DNA of 64,000 nt from Paraburkholderia agricolaris. Its GTDB lineage: Bacteria; Pseudomonadota; Gammaproteobacteria; Burkholderiales; Burkholderiaceae. A model generated the notes under the pieces. That model worked only from the letters and a program-made list of their open reading frames with translations, was not told the origin of the DNA and ran no database searches. Below are positions 46,587 through 56,456 of the stretch, one piece after another (position 1 is the first letter of the stretch; each line of letters opens with the position of its first letter). The stretch lies in assembly GCF_009455635.1 (NCBI RefSeq), contig NZ_QPER01000001.1, positions 2,356,001-2,420,000 of the forward strand. The letters run 5' to 3'. The translations under genes and the position numbers were made by a program.

Positions 46587-46943
46587 TCAGTTACCGCTCT
46601 TGCAAGGAAATGCCTTGCCGAGCCCCAATGAGATCGCCGTGCTGGCGTTATAGCCCGCAACGATCGGGTTATCCGCGATGTACTTGCGCACCGCGTCGGT
46701 GAGTTGCGCCGAGCGTGCGTCCGGCGGAAGGCAGAAGTACTGGCCGACGCGCGGCCCGGTAGTGCCGCCGATTGCGTCGATCGTGTTGAAGATGCCGTCG
46801 GCGGCGCCTTCGATATAGGCGGCACACGCACTGCGCGAAGCCACATCGGTCTTCGTGCAAAGCTTGTTGAGGTCGCCTCCCGTAAACGCGGCTGCCGACA
46901 GGGGGACGGCAAGCGCGCTGGCGAAAATCAAGGCCCGCAGCAT
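46587..46943 (-). CDS. Rap1a/Tai-like secreted immunity-type protein
   Basis: The 118-residue protein has AAAGGAA about 6 bases before its ATG and a signal peptide ending LSAAAF. The mature part has four Cys in the Rap1a/Tai pattern: KLC, ACAAYIEGAADGIF, QYFCLPPDARSAQLTDAV and KAFPCKSGN, with the conserved VRKYIADNP helix. Rap1a and Tai proteins neutralise peptidoglycan amidase effectors of type VI secretion in the periplasm. No effector or secretion gene is nearby, so this is an orphan copy or has another role. Confidence 0.78.
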   Translation of the reverse strand: MLRALIFASALAVPLSAAAFTGGDLNKLCTKTDVASRSACAAYIEGAADGIFNTIDAIGGTTGPRVGQYFCLPPDARSAQLTDAVRKYIADNPIVAGYNASTAISLGLGKAFPCKSGN

Positions 46944-47166
46944 GGTGTTCCTTTCCAGGGTCGTTTATCAGGCGGTCTTGCGCCGCATCGAACCGGCGCG
47001 CCTCGTAGCGCGCCAAGTCGTCATTCTGCACTGTTTTACGGAGCGGCAGGCATGCCGGACACCGCTATCTTCAGTCAAATTCGTTGACCGGCACTCCGGT
47101 GGCCGGCAAGTTCCATATTGCGGCAGCCGGTGTGCCGAAGCACGGCGCACCGGTTCTCCACTCAAT

Positions 47167-47907
47167 TCACTTCTGCTGCATCTGTTGCAGGCGCGCCGTG
47201 AGTCCCTCGACCACATCCGGCTCCTTGTAGGTCTTTGCGAAATCGAGTGCGGTCAAGCCGATCTGGTTTTTCACCGTGAGGTCCGCGCCGTTGTCGAGCA
47301 GCAACTTTACCGTCGACACATGACCGCCGCGTGCGGCCATCATCAGCGGCGTGGTGCCGTTCGGCGAGCCGGCGTCGACATAGGCCGAGTGATCGAGCAG
47401 TACCTTGACGATGTCGTCGTGGCCGTTCGCCGCCGCGTAGTGCAGCGGCGCCCAGCCCTTCTTGTTGACTTCGGCGTCCTTCGCGATCAGCAGGTTGACG
47501 AAGTTGAGGTCGCCGTTGAGCGCGGCCATCATCATCGCGTTCTCGCCGGCCTTGTCCTGGATCTCGATGTTGGTCTTCGGATTGGCGAGCAGCGCGGCGC
47601 CCACCTTGTCCGACTTCTCGCGCGCGGCGATCACCAGCAGCGGGTAGCCCTGATTGTCGACGCTGTTCGGGTCCATACCCTTGGCAAGCAGCTTGTTGAC
47701 ACCGTCGACGTCGTCGAATTTAACCGACTTGATGAGCGAGTCGATCGGCGCGGCCTGAACCGGAGCCGCGACCAGCGAAGTCAGCGCAGCGCAGACGAGC
47801 GTGGCGGCCAACGCGAGACGCGACGCGCTGCGGCGTGCCGAGCCGAGGGCGGTTTGCACCGCTGAAGTCTCTTGCAACAGCACGGTCGAAGTCGAGTAAT
47901 TTGTCAT
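47167..47907 (-). CDS. Secreted ankyrin-repeat protein
   Basis: This 246-residue protein has a long Ser/Thr-rich N-region followed by a signal-type hydrophobic stretch (LALAATLVCAALTSLVAAP) ending at VQA. About five ankyrin repeats follow, for example GYPLLVIAAREKSDKVGAAL, WAPLHYAAANGHDDIVKVLL and TTPLMMAARGGHVSTVKLLL. The start at 47907 has a weak ribosome binding site. It lies 52 bases after tatD in the same direction and may be the last gene of that operon. A periplasmic binding role is likely; the partner is unknown. Confidence 0.86.
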   Translation of the reverse strand: MTNYSTSTVLLQETSAVQTALGSARRSASRLALAATLVCAALTSLVAAPVQAAPIDSLIKSVKFDDVDGVNKLLAKGMDPNSVDNQGYPLLVIAAREKSDKVGAALLANPKTNIEIQDKAGENAMMMAALNGDLNFVNLLIAKDAEVNKKGWAPLHYAAANGHDDIVKVLLDHSAYVDAGSPNGTTPLMMAARGGHVSTVKLLLDNGADLTVKNQIGLTALDFAKTYKEPDVVEGLTARLQQMQQK

Positions 47908-47959
47908 ATTTTGCTTTAGGAAACGTCCCTATCCTATTGATATATAGAAACTTTATAAA

Positions 47960-48751
47960 TCACGCGCCGGCCGGCGAAGGGATCTTGAAGAGCCGGAAGA
48001 AGTTTTCTGTCGTGGCGGCGGCCAGCGCCGTATCCGGCATGTCGCGTTGTTGCGCGATGAAGCGTCCGACATAACTTACGTACGCAGGTTCATTAGGCTT
48101 GCCGCGATACGGCACCGGTGCGAGGTACGGCGAGTCGGTTTCGATCAGCAAACGATCGAGCGGGACGCGGCGTGCGACATCCTGCACGTCGGTCGCGCTC
48201 TTGAACGTGACGATGCCCGACAGCGAAATGTAAAAGTTCTGCGCCAGTGCCTGCTCGGCAACCGCCCACGGTTCGGTGAAGCAATGCATCACGCCGCCCG
48301 GCTCGCTTGCGCGCTCCTCGGCCATGATGCGCAACGTATCTTCCGCGGACGAACGCGTGTGGATGATCAGCGGCTTCCCGGTGGCGTGCGCCGCGCGGAT
48401 ATGGGTACGGAAACGCTCGCGCTGCCACTCCATATCGGCGATCGTGCGGCCTTCCAGACGGTAGTAATCGAGACCGGTCTCGCCGATCGCGACCACCTTC
48501 GGATGCGCGGCCAGTTCGATGAGTTCGGCGAGGCTCGGCTCGCGCATGTCCTCGTGATCCGGGTGGACCCCGACCGACGCGAACACGTTCTCGTGCTGGC
48601 TGGCGATCTCCAGCACGGACGGCAGCGTCTCCAGGTCGACTGAGACGCACAGCGCATGCGTGACCGAATGGCTGCGCATGTTCTCGAGCACCTGCGGCAG
48701 ACGGTCGGCGAGTCCTTCGAAGTTGATATGGCAGTGCGAATCGACAAACAT
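47960..48751 (-). CDS. tatD: TatD-family metal-dependent deoxyribonuclease
   Basis: The 263-residue amidohydrolase-fold protein begins MFVDSHCHINFEGL with the metal-binding His-x-His. Other ligand regions are AIGETGLDYYRLEGR, RAAHATGKPLIIHTRSS, GVMHCFTEPWAVAEQA and LLIETDSPYLAPVPYRGKPN. TatD proteins are 3'–5' DNases linked to DNA quality control. The gene belongs to the conserved mltG–tmk–holB–tatD block, interrupted here by a GNAT gene. Length is normal. Confidence 0.93.
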   Translation of the reverse strand: MFVDSHCHINFEGLADRLPQVLENMRSHSVTHALCVSVDLETLPSVLEIASQHENVFASVGVHPDHEDMREPSLAELIELAAHPKVVAIGETGLDYYRLEGRTIADMEWQRERFRTHIRAAHATGKPLIIHTRSSAEDTLRIMAEERASEPGGVMHCFTEPWAVAEQALAQNFYISLSGIVTFKSATDVQDVARRVPLDRLLIETDSPYLAPVPYRGKPNEPAYVSYVGRFIAQQRDMPDTALAAATTENFFRLFKIPSPAGA

Positions 48752-48809
48752 GATGATGTCCTGCTGATAAATAGCGTGGGGTGAATCTGGCCGTCAGTCC
48801 GGTTGCAAA

Positions 48810-49331
48810 TCAGGCCGCGGTTGCCGTGTCGAGCCGTTTGCCGAGAATCACCAGGTCGCGCTCCACGCCGTCCAGCACCGCGACGCGCGGCAGTGATCCC
48901 CACGTGTCGAAACCAAAGCTGCGGAACAGGCGCAGGCTCGCGTCATTGTGGCCGAAGATAAAACCCAGCACGGTGTCGATGCCGAGCGCCGGCGCCGCCG
49001 CGAGCGAAGCCGCTAGCAACTGCTTGCCGAGCCCCTTGCCGCGCGCGCTTTCGTCCAGATAGATACTGACTTCGGCGGTACGCAGATAGGCCGGGCGGCC
49101 GTAGAAATCCGAGAAGCTCAGCCACGCGATCACGCGGCCGGGATGCTGCGCATCTTCCACCACCCACAGCGGACGCTTTTGCGGGCCGTGGGCATGAAAC
49201 CAGGCCAGACGGCTTTCGACGCTCACCGGTTCGAGATCGGCGGTGACTTGCCGCGACGGCACGGTCGAGTTGTAGATGGCGACGATCGCGGGCAGATCGT
49301 CGAACGTGGCATCGCGGTAAGTAAGGCTCAT
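48810..49331 (-). CDS. GNAT acetyltransferase, phosphinothricin acetyltransferase-like
   Basis: The 173-residue protein opens YRDATFDDLPAIVAIYNSTV, typical of the Pat/YncA subgroup. The acetyl-CoA loop is ESARGKGLGKQLLAAS, and LGFIFGHNDASLRLFRSFGF closes the fold. Subgroup members acetylate phosphinothricin, methionine derivatives or small toxic amines; the actual substrate is unknown. It lies between tatD and holB in the same direction, with 108 bases before holB's end. Confidence 0.88.
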   Translation of the reverse strand: MSLTYRDATFDDLPAIVAIYNSTVPSRQVTADLEPVSVESRLAWFHAHGPQKRPLWVVEDAQHPGRVIAWLSFSDFYGRPAYLRTAEVSIYLDESARGKGLGKQLLAASLAAAPALGIDTVLGFIFGHNDASLRLFRSFGFDTWGSLPRVAVLDGVERDLVILGKRLDTATAA

Positions 49332-49439
49332 GGTGCTTGGACGTGAGGTGGAATACGAATCGAATCAGCGGACGGATGCACGAGGCGTCACAACCGGTAA
49401 AGCACCCGGCCCTGAGCAAATCGTCCGGCATCAAAAGAT

Positions 49440-50474
49440 TTATGCGAATAGCTCGCGATAACCAATAAACAGTTCTTCAAACACCAGGCGCGCATTCAGC
49501 GGGTGGTTCTCGACCGCGCGCTGGCGCGTCACGGTGCGCATGAAGCGCGCGAACGCGCTGGCGTCGGCTTGCGATGCGCAGCGCGACAACGCCATCGACG
49601 CCTGCGGAAAATAGCGCGGCGCGCCGGCCGTGCGCTGCGCCAGCAAATCGTACATCCAGCGTTGCAACCAGCCGAGCACCAGCGGCACCGGCAGCTTCTG
49701 CAGCGCCTCGCCGCAGGCAAAGGCGTCGCAATCGGCGCCGGCGGCCAGTTGCTTCAGGGTCCAGTCACGCAGCGTGCGGTTCTCGTCGCTCGCCAGTGCA
49801 AGGGCCGTGAGCGGCGCGCCGCCGGCCTCGGCGAGCAGCGCGGGAGCTTCGGCGACGCCTTGCGCGGCGAGCCACTTCGTGGCGACCTCCGGCGCGGGCA
49901 TCGTCATGGGCCATTGGCGGCAACGGCTGATAATCGTGGGCAGCAGACGGTCGACGCGCGCCGACACCATCAGGAACACCACACCCGCCGGCGGTTCTTC
50001 GAGCGTTTTCAGGAGGGCGTTGGCCGCGGCAATGTTCAGGCCCTCGGCGGGATACAACACCACCACCCGCGCACCGCCACGGTGCGAACCGACGCCGACG
50101 AAATCGAGCAGCCCGCGAATCTGCTCGATCTTGATTTCCTTGCTGGGCGCGCGGGTCTTCTTGCCTTCTTCGCCTTCAGCCTTCTCGGCTTTTTCGTCCG
50201 CGGCATTGGCGAGACCCGCTTCGGCAGCCAGCGCCTCAGGCACGACGATCCGATAGTCCGGATGATTGCCCTGCGTGAACCAGTTGCATGCCACGCACGC
50301 GCCGCAGGGCTCGCCGTTGGCCTGCTGAGCTTCACACAGGAGTCCTTGGGCGAGGTGCTGCGCGAAGCGCAACTTGCCGATCCCTGCCTGCCCATGCAGC
50401 AGCAAGGCGTGCGGCCAATGTCCACGCAACTGCTGCAGGCGATTCCAGTCGTCGGCTTGCCACGGATAAATCAT
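49440..50474 (-). CDS. holB: DNA polymerase III δ' subunit
   Basis: This 344-residue clamp-loader subunit has the P-loop-like LLLHGQAGIGKLRFAQHLA, the zinc-binding cysteines in CGACVACNWFTQGNHPD, and a DnaX-like core ending in PPAGVVFLMVSARVDRLLPT and ISRCRQWPM. A charged insertion rich in Glu and Lys (about residues 95–120) precedes the helix IKIEQIRGLLDFV. It follows tmk in the conserved replication/cell-wall block, with a 93-base AT-rich gap. Confidence 0.93.
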   Translation of the reverse strand: MIYPWQADDWNRLQQLRGHWPHALLLHGQAGIGKLRFAQHLAQGLLCEAQQANGEPCGACVACNWFTQGNHPDYRIVVPEALAAEAGLANAADEKAEKAEGEEGKKTRAPSKEIKIEQIRGLLDFVGVGSHRGGARVVVLYPAEGLNIAAANALLKTLEEPPAGVVFLMVSARVDRLLPTIISRCRQWPMTMPAPEVATKWLAAQGVAEAPALLAEAGGAPLTALALASDENRTLRDWTLKQLAAGADCDAFACGEALQKLPVPLVLGWLQRWMYDLLAQRTAGAPRYFPQASMALSRCASQADASAFARFMRTVTRQRAVENHPLNARLVFEELFIGYRELFA

Positions 50475-50567
50475 TGTTTCTCTTTTAAATCAATCGATTG
50501 ACGACGCCTCCTGAGACAGAGGGCGAACTTCATCGAAGTTATGAGTTAAAATTATATTCTTTTAAAA

Positions 50568-51191
50568 TCAAAGAACTGCAATCAATTCTTCAAGTTGCTT
50601 CTGAATTCGCGCGATGCTCTGCGAAGAGTCAATGATAGCGAACCGGTATGGCGCTTCTTCCGCGCGGCGCAGATATTCGGTACGGGTGCGGTTGAAAAAC
50701 GCCTCCGATTCGCTTTCGAAACGGTCTGGATCGCGCGCGGCACTGCGCCGTTCGTTGGCGATTTCCGGCGCCAGGTCGAACAGCACGGTCAGGTCCGGCT
50801 GGAAACCGCCCTGCACCCAGCGTTCAAGCGTTTCCAGCTTGTCGCGCGGCAGGCCACGGCCGCCGCCCTGATAGGCGAAGGTCGCATCCGTGAAACGGTC
50901 GGACAGCACCCAGTCGCCGCGTGCCAGCGCCGGCTCGATCACTTCCGCCAGATGCTGGCGGCGCAGCGCGAACATTAGCAATGCCTCGGTTTCGAGGTCC
51001 ATCTTCTGATGCAGCACGATCTCGCGAATCTGTTCGCCGAGCGCCGTGCCACCCGGCTCGCGCGTCATCACGACCGAGCGGCCGGTGCTCGCGACTTTCT
51101 CTTCGAGGCGCTCGCGAAACCAGCTCAGGTGAGTGGTCTTGCCGGCACCGTCGATACCCTCAAACGTTATGAATTTGCCCCGCGCCATCAT
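50568..51191 (-). CDS. tmk: Thymidylate kinase
   Basis: The 207-residue enzyme phosphorylates dTMP to dTDP. It has the P-loop [15 protein letters not shown], the DRY-type motif [19 protein letters not shown], and [10 protein letters not shown]. The start at 51191 overlaps the mltG stop as ATGA; a second ATG follows immediately at 51188. Translational coupling with mltG is expected. Confidence 0.95.
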   Translation of the reverse strand: MMARGKFITFEGIDGAGKTTHLSWFRERLEEKVASTGRSVVMTREPGGTALGEQIREIVLHQKMDLETEALLMFALRRQHLAEVIEPALARGDWVLSDRFTDATFAYQGGGRGLPRDKLETLERWVQGGFQPDLTVLFDLAPEIANERRSAARDPDRFESESEAFFNRTRTEYLRRAEEAPYRFAIIDSSQSIARIQKQLEELIAVL

Positions 51192-52198
51192 TGCCCTCGA
51201 ATGTATTTGTCCACGGCCTTGTTGTGATCGCCGAGGGTGTCAGAAAAGATACTGCTGCCGTCGCCGCGCGATACGAAGTACAGCGCGGTGGATTGCGCCG
51301 GGTTCATCGCCGCCTGCAGCGATGCGACACCGGGCAGCGAGATGGGCGTTGGCGGAAGTCCCATCCGGGTGTACGTATTGTAGGGAGTGTCGGTCTGCAG
51401 GTCCTTCTTGCGGATACGGCCGGTGTAGCTGTCGCCCATGCCGTAGATCACGGTCGGGTCGGTTTGCAGCGGCATGCCCACGCGCAGACGGTTCGCGAAT
51501 ACCGCCGCCACCATCGGCCGGTCCGATGGCTTGCCGGTTTCCTTTTCGATGATCGACGCCATCGTCAACGCATCATACGGGGTCTTGTACGGCAGGTTCG
51601 GCGCCCGCGCGGTCCATGCTTCGTCCAGCCGCTGCCGCATCAGACGGTACGCACGGCGATAGATGTCCAGATCGCTCGTGTTCTTGTCGAACAGATAGGT
51701 ATCCGGGAAAAACAGTCCTTCGCCATTGCCGATCGACGCTTCCGGCGCGTTGATCGCGTTCATCAGATCGGTATCGCTCATGCCGGCCGTGTCGTGTCTG
51801 AGCGCCGGATTGGCGTCCAGTTCGGCCCGCATGCGCTTGAAAGTCCATCCTTCGATGATGGTCGCCACGTATTCGTTGACGTCGCCACGGGCGATTTTCT
51901 GCAGCACTTCGTACGGCGTGATGCCCGTCTTGAACTCGTAGTTGCCGGATTTCAGATCGCTTTGCAGCCCGAGCAGGCGCGTCATGACCACGAACAGTTC
52001 AGGCTCGACCGGCACGCCGCCGCGAATCAGCTGCAGCGTGACGCTGCGCAGGCTGCTGTGCGGTTTGACGGTGACGTCGAGTTGCGCGGGGGTCAAATCG
52101 AGTGGGCTGGTGGCCCAGTGATATCCGCCTGCGATTGCGGCTGCGGCCAGCACAATGACAATTGAGCCGGCGACGAAACATTTCTTCAGAAGGGACAT
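51188..52198 (-). CDS. mltG: Endolytic murein transglycosylase MltG
   Basis: I start at 52198 ([11 protein letters not shown], 336 residues); an ATG at 52225 lies almost on a TATTAT that looks like a −10 element, making it less likely. One N-terminal membrane anchor ([17 protein letters not shown]) is followed by a LysM-like region and the YceG catalytic domain with the essential Glu in [17 protein letters not shown]. Later come [16 protein letters not shown] and [16 protein letters not shown]. MltG cleaves nascent glycan strands and sets their length. It diverges from ygfZ. Confidence 0.93.
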   Translation of the reverse strand: MSLLKKCFVAGSIVIVLAAAAIAGGYHWATSPLDLTPAQLDVTVKPHSSLRSVTLQLIRGGVPVEPELFVVMTRLLGLQSDLKSGNYEFKTGITPYEVLQKIARGDVNEYVATIIEGWTFKRMRAELDANPALRHDTAGMSDTDLMNAINAPEASIGNGEGLFFPDTYLFDKNTSDLDIYRRAYRLMRQRLDEAWTARAPNLPYKTPYDALTMASIIEKETGKPSDRPMVAAVFANRLRVGMPLQTDPTVIYGMGDSYTGRIRKKDLQTDTPYNTYTRMGLPPTPISLPGVASLQAAMNPAQSTALYFVSRGDGSSIFSDTLGDHNKAVDKYIRGQ

Positions 52199-52276
52199 GC
52201 GGAACGTGGCTGGGTTGGACCTCATATAATACTTGTTTGCCTTAGCTAAAGTCAGAATTGACTGTTCTCGGAATCC

Positions 52277-53374
52277 ATGAACACACCGCTCGCTACCGCT
52301 TCAGGCACGCCCTCCGTCACTCCTGCAGTTGCGCCCTCCGGCGCTGTGGCCACGGCCCAGGCTGCCGCATCTGCCGCACTCCCTACGCTGCCGCGCCCTG
52401 CCGCCGATGAATTCGACGCCGTCATCCGGCAAGGCGCCTACATGCCGCTCACGCAGTTCGGCGTGATCGACGCGACCGGTGACGACGCGGCGAGCTTCCT
52501 GCATGGCCAGTTGACCAACGACACCCAGCATCTCGATGCCGCCAATGCGCGCCTCGCGGGCTATTGCTCGGCCAAGGGCCGGCTGCTGGCGTCGTTGTTG
52601 ACGTGGCGCACGGGCGAGACGATCCGTCTGCTGATCTCGAAGGACCTGCAGGCCGCCGTGCAGAAGCGGCTGTCCATGTTCGTCCTGCGCGCCAAGGCAA
52701 AACTTGCGGACGCGAGCGGCGAACTGGCGGTGGTGGGCCTCGCGGGCGACGTGCGCAAAGCGCTTTCCGGCGTGTTCGACGCGCTGCCCGACGGCGTGCA
52801 TGTGCAGGTGGACGGCACGGCGGGTTCGCTGATTCGCGTTCCGGATGCGCTCGGCCGGCTGCGCTATCTGTGGATCGGCCCGAAGGCCACGATCGAAGCG
52901 CATCTGCCGACGCTCGACGAAAAGCTCAAACGCGTGTCGCCGGCGGTATGGGATTGGCTCGACATTCGTGCCGGCGAGCCGCGCATCACTCAACCGGTGG
53001 TTGAGCAGTTTGTGCCGCAAATGGTCAATTTCGACGTGCTCGGCGCGGTCAATTTCCGCAAAGGCTGCTATCCGGGTCAGGAAGTGGTAGCCCGCAGCCA
53101 GTATCGCGGCACGATCAAGCGGCGCACCTCGCTCGCGAACGTGGCGGGTGAACTGGATACGGTCAAGGCCGGCGCGGAGTTGTTCCACTCGGACGATCCG
53201 GGCCAGCCGTGCGGCATGGTGGTGAACGCGGCATCGGCGCCGGAAGGTGGTGTCGACGTGCTGGTGGAGATCAAGCTGGCGGCGCTCGAAGGCGGCTCGG
53301 TTCACCTGGGCGCGGCGGACGGTCCGGCGCTGACGTTCCTCCCGTTGCCGTACGGATTGCCGACCGAGGTTTAA
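52277..53374 (+). CDS. ygfZ: Folate-binding protein YgfZ (Fe–S cluster assembly/repair)
   Basis: The protein has 365 residues with a low-complexity Ala/Pro/Thr-rich extension of about 40 residues. The aminomethyltransferase-like fold begins QFGVIDATGDDAASFLHGQL. The family signature with its Cys, NFRKGCYPGQEVVARSQYRG, lies near residue 260. YgfZ supports Fe–S enzymes through tetrahydrofolate. It is divergent from mltG with a short shared promoter region and is followed by a strong terminator. Confidence 0.93.
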   Translation: MNTPLATASGTPSVTPAVAPSGAVATAQAAASAALPTLPRPAADEFDAVIRQGAYMPLTQFGVIDATGDDAASFLHGQLTNDTQHLDAANARLAGYCSAKGRLLASLLTWRTGETIRLLISKDLQAAVQKRLSMFVLRAKAKLADASGELAVVGLAGDVRKALSGVFDALPDGVHVQVDGTAGSLIRVPDALGRLRYLWIGPKATIEAHLPTLDEKLKRVSPAVWDWLDIRAGEPRITQPVVEQFVPQMVNFDVLGAVNFRKGCYPGQEVVARSQYRGTIKRRTSLANVAGELDTVKAGAELFHSDDPGQPCGMVVNAASAPEGGVDVLVEIKLAALEGGSVHLGAADGPALTFLPLPYGLPTEV

Positions 53375-53387
53375 GCACCCGAACCGC

Positions 53388-53418
53388 AGCGGCGCAGCAA
53401 TCAGGCGCCGCTTTTTTT
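53388..53418 (+). terminator. Intrinsic terminator after ygfZ
   Basis: The stem AGCGGCGC / GCGCCGCT with a 9-base loop is followed by a run of seven T residues, 14 bases past the ygfZ stop. Confidence 0.92.
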
Positions 53419-53462
53419 ATTGCTTCTGTTCCTCCACCGCCCTCACCGGGAGACTGCCCCCG

Positions 53463-54326
53463 ATGTGCCTGATCGTTTTCGACTGGCGACCCGATGCGCT
53501 CGACGGGCCGCTCTTCACACTCGCGGCGAATCGCGACGAATTCTTCCGCCGCACCGCCGAACCGATCAGCTGGTGGCATGACGCGCCGACCGTACTGGCC
53601 GGCCGCGATCTGGTGGGCGGCGGCACATGGCTCGGCATGTCACGCGACGGCCGCTTCGCCGCACTGACCAATTACCGCGCGCCACATAAAATGCGCGCCG
53701 ATGCGCCGACCCGCGGCACGCTGGTCAGCGACTGGCTCACCGGCTCCGCGCAAGGCACGGACAACGGCAAGGGCAACAGCAATGGCCGGCACGAAACGCC
53801 GCTCGGCTATCTGCAACACGTCGCGCAAACCGGCGAGATCTACAACGGCTTCAATCTGCTTATCGGCGACTGGACGCGCCGCGAGCTCGGCTGGTATTGC
53901 AACCGCTCGAATATCGCGCCCACGCTGCTCGCGCCGGGCACGCACGGCATCTCGAATGCGGTGCTCGATACCGCATGGCCGAAGCTGGTCAGGAAACGCA
54001 CCGAACTGGCCGCGATGCTCACGCGCGACGCGATGCCGCGGCTCGAACGCCTGATCGATCTGATGCGCGATCCGCGCCTCGCGCGCGATGACGAACTACC
54101 GTCCACCGGCATTCCGCTCGAACGGGAGCGGGCCTTGTCGGCAGCGTTTATCGAAACGCCCGAGTACGGTACGCGCGGCACGACCGCGGTGCGCGTGGTC
54201 GCGCATGGCGAGGTTATCAGCGTAGCGGCGGCGGAACGCAGCGACGACAACGGCTCGCACCGGATCGTGCGGCCCGGCGATTTCGAGCGAAGCTTCGCGT
54301 TCAACGTTGAACGCGAGATTGCCTGA
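53463..54326 (+). CDS. NRDE/TANGO2-family protein
   Basis: The 287-residue protein begins MCLIVFDWRPDALDGPLFTL with the N-terminal Cys typical of the family, and contains the signature AANRDEFFRRTAEPISWW that gives NRDE proteins their name. Later conserved segments are GRDLVGGGTWLGMSRDGRFA and GTHGISNAVLDTAWPK. The biochemical role is unsettled; the eukaryotic relative TANGO2 is linked to lipid and haem handling. It is monocistronic after the ygfZ terminator and converges with the esterase gene. Confidence 0.92.
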   Translation: MCLIVFDWRPDALDGPLFTLAANRDEFFRRTAEPISWWHDAPTVLAGRDLVGGGTWLGMSRDGRFAALTNYRAPHKMRADAPTRGTLVSDWLTGSAQGTDNGKGNSNGRHETPLGYLQHVAQTGEIYNGFNLLIGDWTRRELGWYCNRSNIAPTLLAPGTHGISNAVLDTAWPKLVRKRTELAAMLTRDAMPRLERLIDLMRDPRLARDDELPSTGIPLERERALSAAFIETPEYGTRGTTAVRVVAHGEVISVAAAERSDDNGSHRIVRPGDFERSFAFNVEREIA

Positions 54327-54336
54327 CGCGCGGCGT

Positions 54337-55296
54337 TTATTCGACGCCGAACGCCACCCGCAATGCCGCGGCGGCATCCGCGTGCGCCTGCGCGACATCG
54401 GGGACGTAGCCGCCCATCTTGAAGAACTCGTGAATCATGCCCGGATAACGCTTCAGGGTGACCTGATTGCCCGCCGCGCGCAGTTTTTCCGCATACGCAT
54501 CGCCCTCGTCGCTTAAGGGATCGTATTCGGCGGTCGCGATCCATGCGGGCGCGAGGCCGCTGAAATCGGGCGCGCCGCGCGTGCCGTCGAGCGGCGCGAA
54601 ACGCCAGTCGTCGCGGTCGCTCTTATCACGCACGTATTGATCGAAGAACCATTGAATCGTCTCGCCCGACAGCAGGAAGCCGTCTGCGAGGCGCGCGTGC
54701 GAATCGGTTTGCTGGTGGCCGGTGGCACCTGGATAGATCAGCAATTGCAGCATCAGCTTGATGCCCGCATCCCGTGCCAGCACGGCACACACCGTGGCCA
54801 GTGTGCCGCCCGCGCTATCGCCGCCCACCGCCAGCCGCTCTGCGTCGATCCCGTATTCGGCGGCATGCGCGTGCAGCCAGGTCAATGCATCGAATGCGTC
54901 TTCAACGGCGGTGGGGAATTTGTACTCGGGCGCGAGCCGGTAATCGACCGACAGCACGGCACAGCGGCCGTCGCGCGCCAACATCCGGCACAACGCTTCG
55001 TGCGTATCGACACTGCCGACCGTGAAGCCGCCGCCGTGGAAATACACCAGCGCCGGCGCAGGCTCGGCCCAGCTCGGCTCGACAGGTTGATAAAGACGCG
55101 CACGAATCGCCGCGCCGTCGCGCGTCGGCACGCTCAGGTCTTCGACCCCGAACATGGGTGCGCTTGCGATCTCCAGTATCGGCGCGCTTTTCTCGTAGGA
55201 CGCACGCGCCTGTTGCGGACTCAACTCGTGAAGCTGCGGGCGTTTCGCCCGCGCGATCATGTCGAGTACCTGCTCGATCTTCGGATTCAGCGGCAT
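54337..55296 (-). CDS. Hormone-sensitive-lipase-type α/β hydrolase (esterase)
   Basis: This 319-residue esterase has the oxyanion-hole motif VYFHGGGFTVGSVDTHEA and the nucleophile elbow VGGDSAGGTLATV, the two hallmarks of the HSL family. The acid is probably in TAEYDPLSDEG and the catalytic His in YPGMIHEFFKMGG. It has no signal peptide, so it is cytoplasmic. It is first in a loose minus-strand series of oxidoreductase genes whose substrate is unknown. Confidence 0.92.
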   Translation of the reverse strand: MPLNPKIEQVLDMIARAKRPQLHELSPQQARASYEKSAPILEIASAPMFGVEDLSVPTRDGAAIRARLYQPVEPSWAEPAPALVYFHGGGFTVGSVDTHEALCRMLARDGRCAVLSVDYRLAPEYKFPTAVEDAFDALTWLHAHAAEYGIDAERLAVGGDSAGGTLATVCAVLARDAGIKLMLQLLIYPGATGHQQTDSHARLADGFLLSGETIQWFFDQYVRDKSDRDDWRFAPLDGTRGAPDFSGLAPAWIATAEYDPLSDEGDAYAEKLRAAGNQVTLKRYPGMIHEFFKMGGYVPDVAQAHADAAAALRVAFGVE

Positions 55297-55436
55297 TGGG
55301 TTTCTGGCGGCGCGGAGGCGCTGGGCATCAAGGGGACTTTAAGGGATAAGACCCGGGGGATAAAACCGGGAGAAAAACGTCGGGACAAGCAGCAAAAAAC
55401 ACGGCGGCAACCGCCCCCGTGTGATGCCACACGCCC

Positions 55437-56336
55437 CTAGCTCGCGTTCTTCACGTCCGGCTTCAGCGACATCGGATCCGTTGGGTTGCGCAACTGCTCG
55501 ATATCCTCATGACGCAGCTTCACCGTCGCCATGATGCCAGGATGCGTGATGATGTAAAAACGCCGCGCGGCGATCGCTTCGAACGTAATGTCGGCAACGT
55601 CGGTCGCGCTCAGCTTGCCCGCTTGCACCGCCCGCTGCAATTGCTTGCCGGCGGCGATCTGCGAGCGCGTCGGTCCACTCGCGTTGCGCAGCTCCGTAGG
55701 CCGCGCGCGTTCCGCGTCGGCGATGCCGGTCGGCACGAAGGCCGGACACAATAACGAACAGCCCACCTCGCCGCCACCTGCCGCCGATTCAGGCTTGCCT
55801 GCCTGCGCGAGTTGCAGGTCGTGATAGAGCGTCTCGGTGAGCGACACCACGGCGTGCTTCGAGGCGTTGTAGACGCCCATCGCGGGTGGCGACAGCAAGC
55901 CCGCCACCGACGCCGTGTTGACGATATGCGCGGGCTCGTTCTGCCGCAGCATGATCGGCGTGAAGGCACGCACGCCGTGCGCGACGCCCATCACGTTGAC
56001 GTTGAACACCCACGCCCAATCGTTCGCCGAGCTTTCCCAGAGGAAGCCGCCCGAGCCCACGCCCGCGTTGTTGAACAGCAGATGCACCTTGCCGAACGCG
56101 TCGAGCGCCGCTTGCGCGAGCGCTTCGACCTGGGCCGCGTCGGACACGTCCGTCGGCACGCCGATTACCTCGGCGCCGCCGGCGCGCAATGCGTCGACGG
56201 TTTGAGCAAGCGACTCGGGATTCAGGTCGGCCAGCACGAGCTTCATGCCGAGCGACGCGCCCTTCTCCGCAAACGCCCGGCCGAAACCGCTTGCTGCCCC
56301 CGTGATCACCGCCACCTTGCCGGCGAATTCGAACAT
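55437..56336 (-). CDS. Short-chain dehydrogenase/reductase
   Basis: The 299-residue protein has the cofactor motif AVITGAASGFGRAFAEKGAS, with DLNPES suggesting NAD rather than NADP preference. NNAGVGSGGFLWES follows, then the catalytic Ser in NTASVAGLL and the Tyr/Lys in YNASKHAVV. The C-terminal ~100 residues with TDVADITFEAIAARRFYIIT resemble broad-specificity SDRs for alcohols or ketones. It lies between the esterase and MDR genes with gaps over 100 bases, so a shared transcript is possible but not shown. Confidence 0.9.
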   Translation of the reverse strand: MFEFAGKVAVITGAASGFGRAFAEKGASLGMKLVLADLNPESLAQTVDALRAGGAEVIGVPTDVSDAAQVEALAQAALDAFGKVHLLFNNAGVGSGGFLWESSANDWAWVFNVNVMGVAHGVRAFTPIMLRQNEPAHIVNTASVAGLLSPPAMGVYNASKHAVVSLTETLYHDLQLAQAGKPESAAGGGEVGCSLLCPAFVPTGIADAERARPTELRNASGPTRSQIAAGKQLQRAVQAGKLSATDVADITFEAIAARRFYIITHPGIMATVKLRHEDIEQLRNPTDPMSLKPDVKNAS

Positions 56337-56456
56337 CGTTTCTCTCCTGCGTTTATCGGCCCGGAATTATCCGCCGGAAAGCGTCAGCCGATGCGGCGAC
56401 CGGCTGACGCTTTCGATATCTACCGCATACGCGGCTCGACAGCCGCGACGCTCAGC

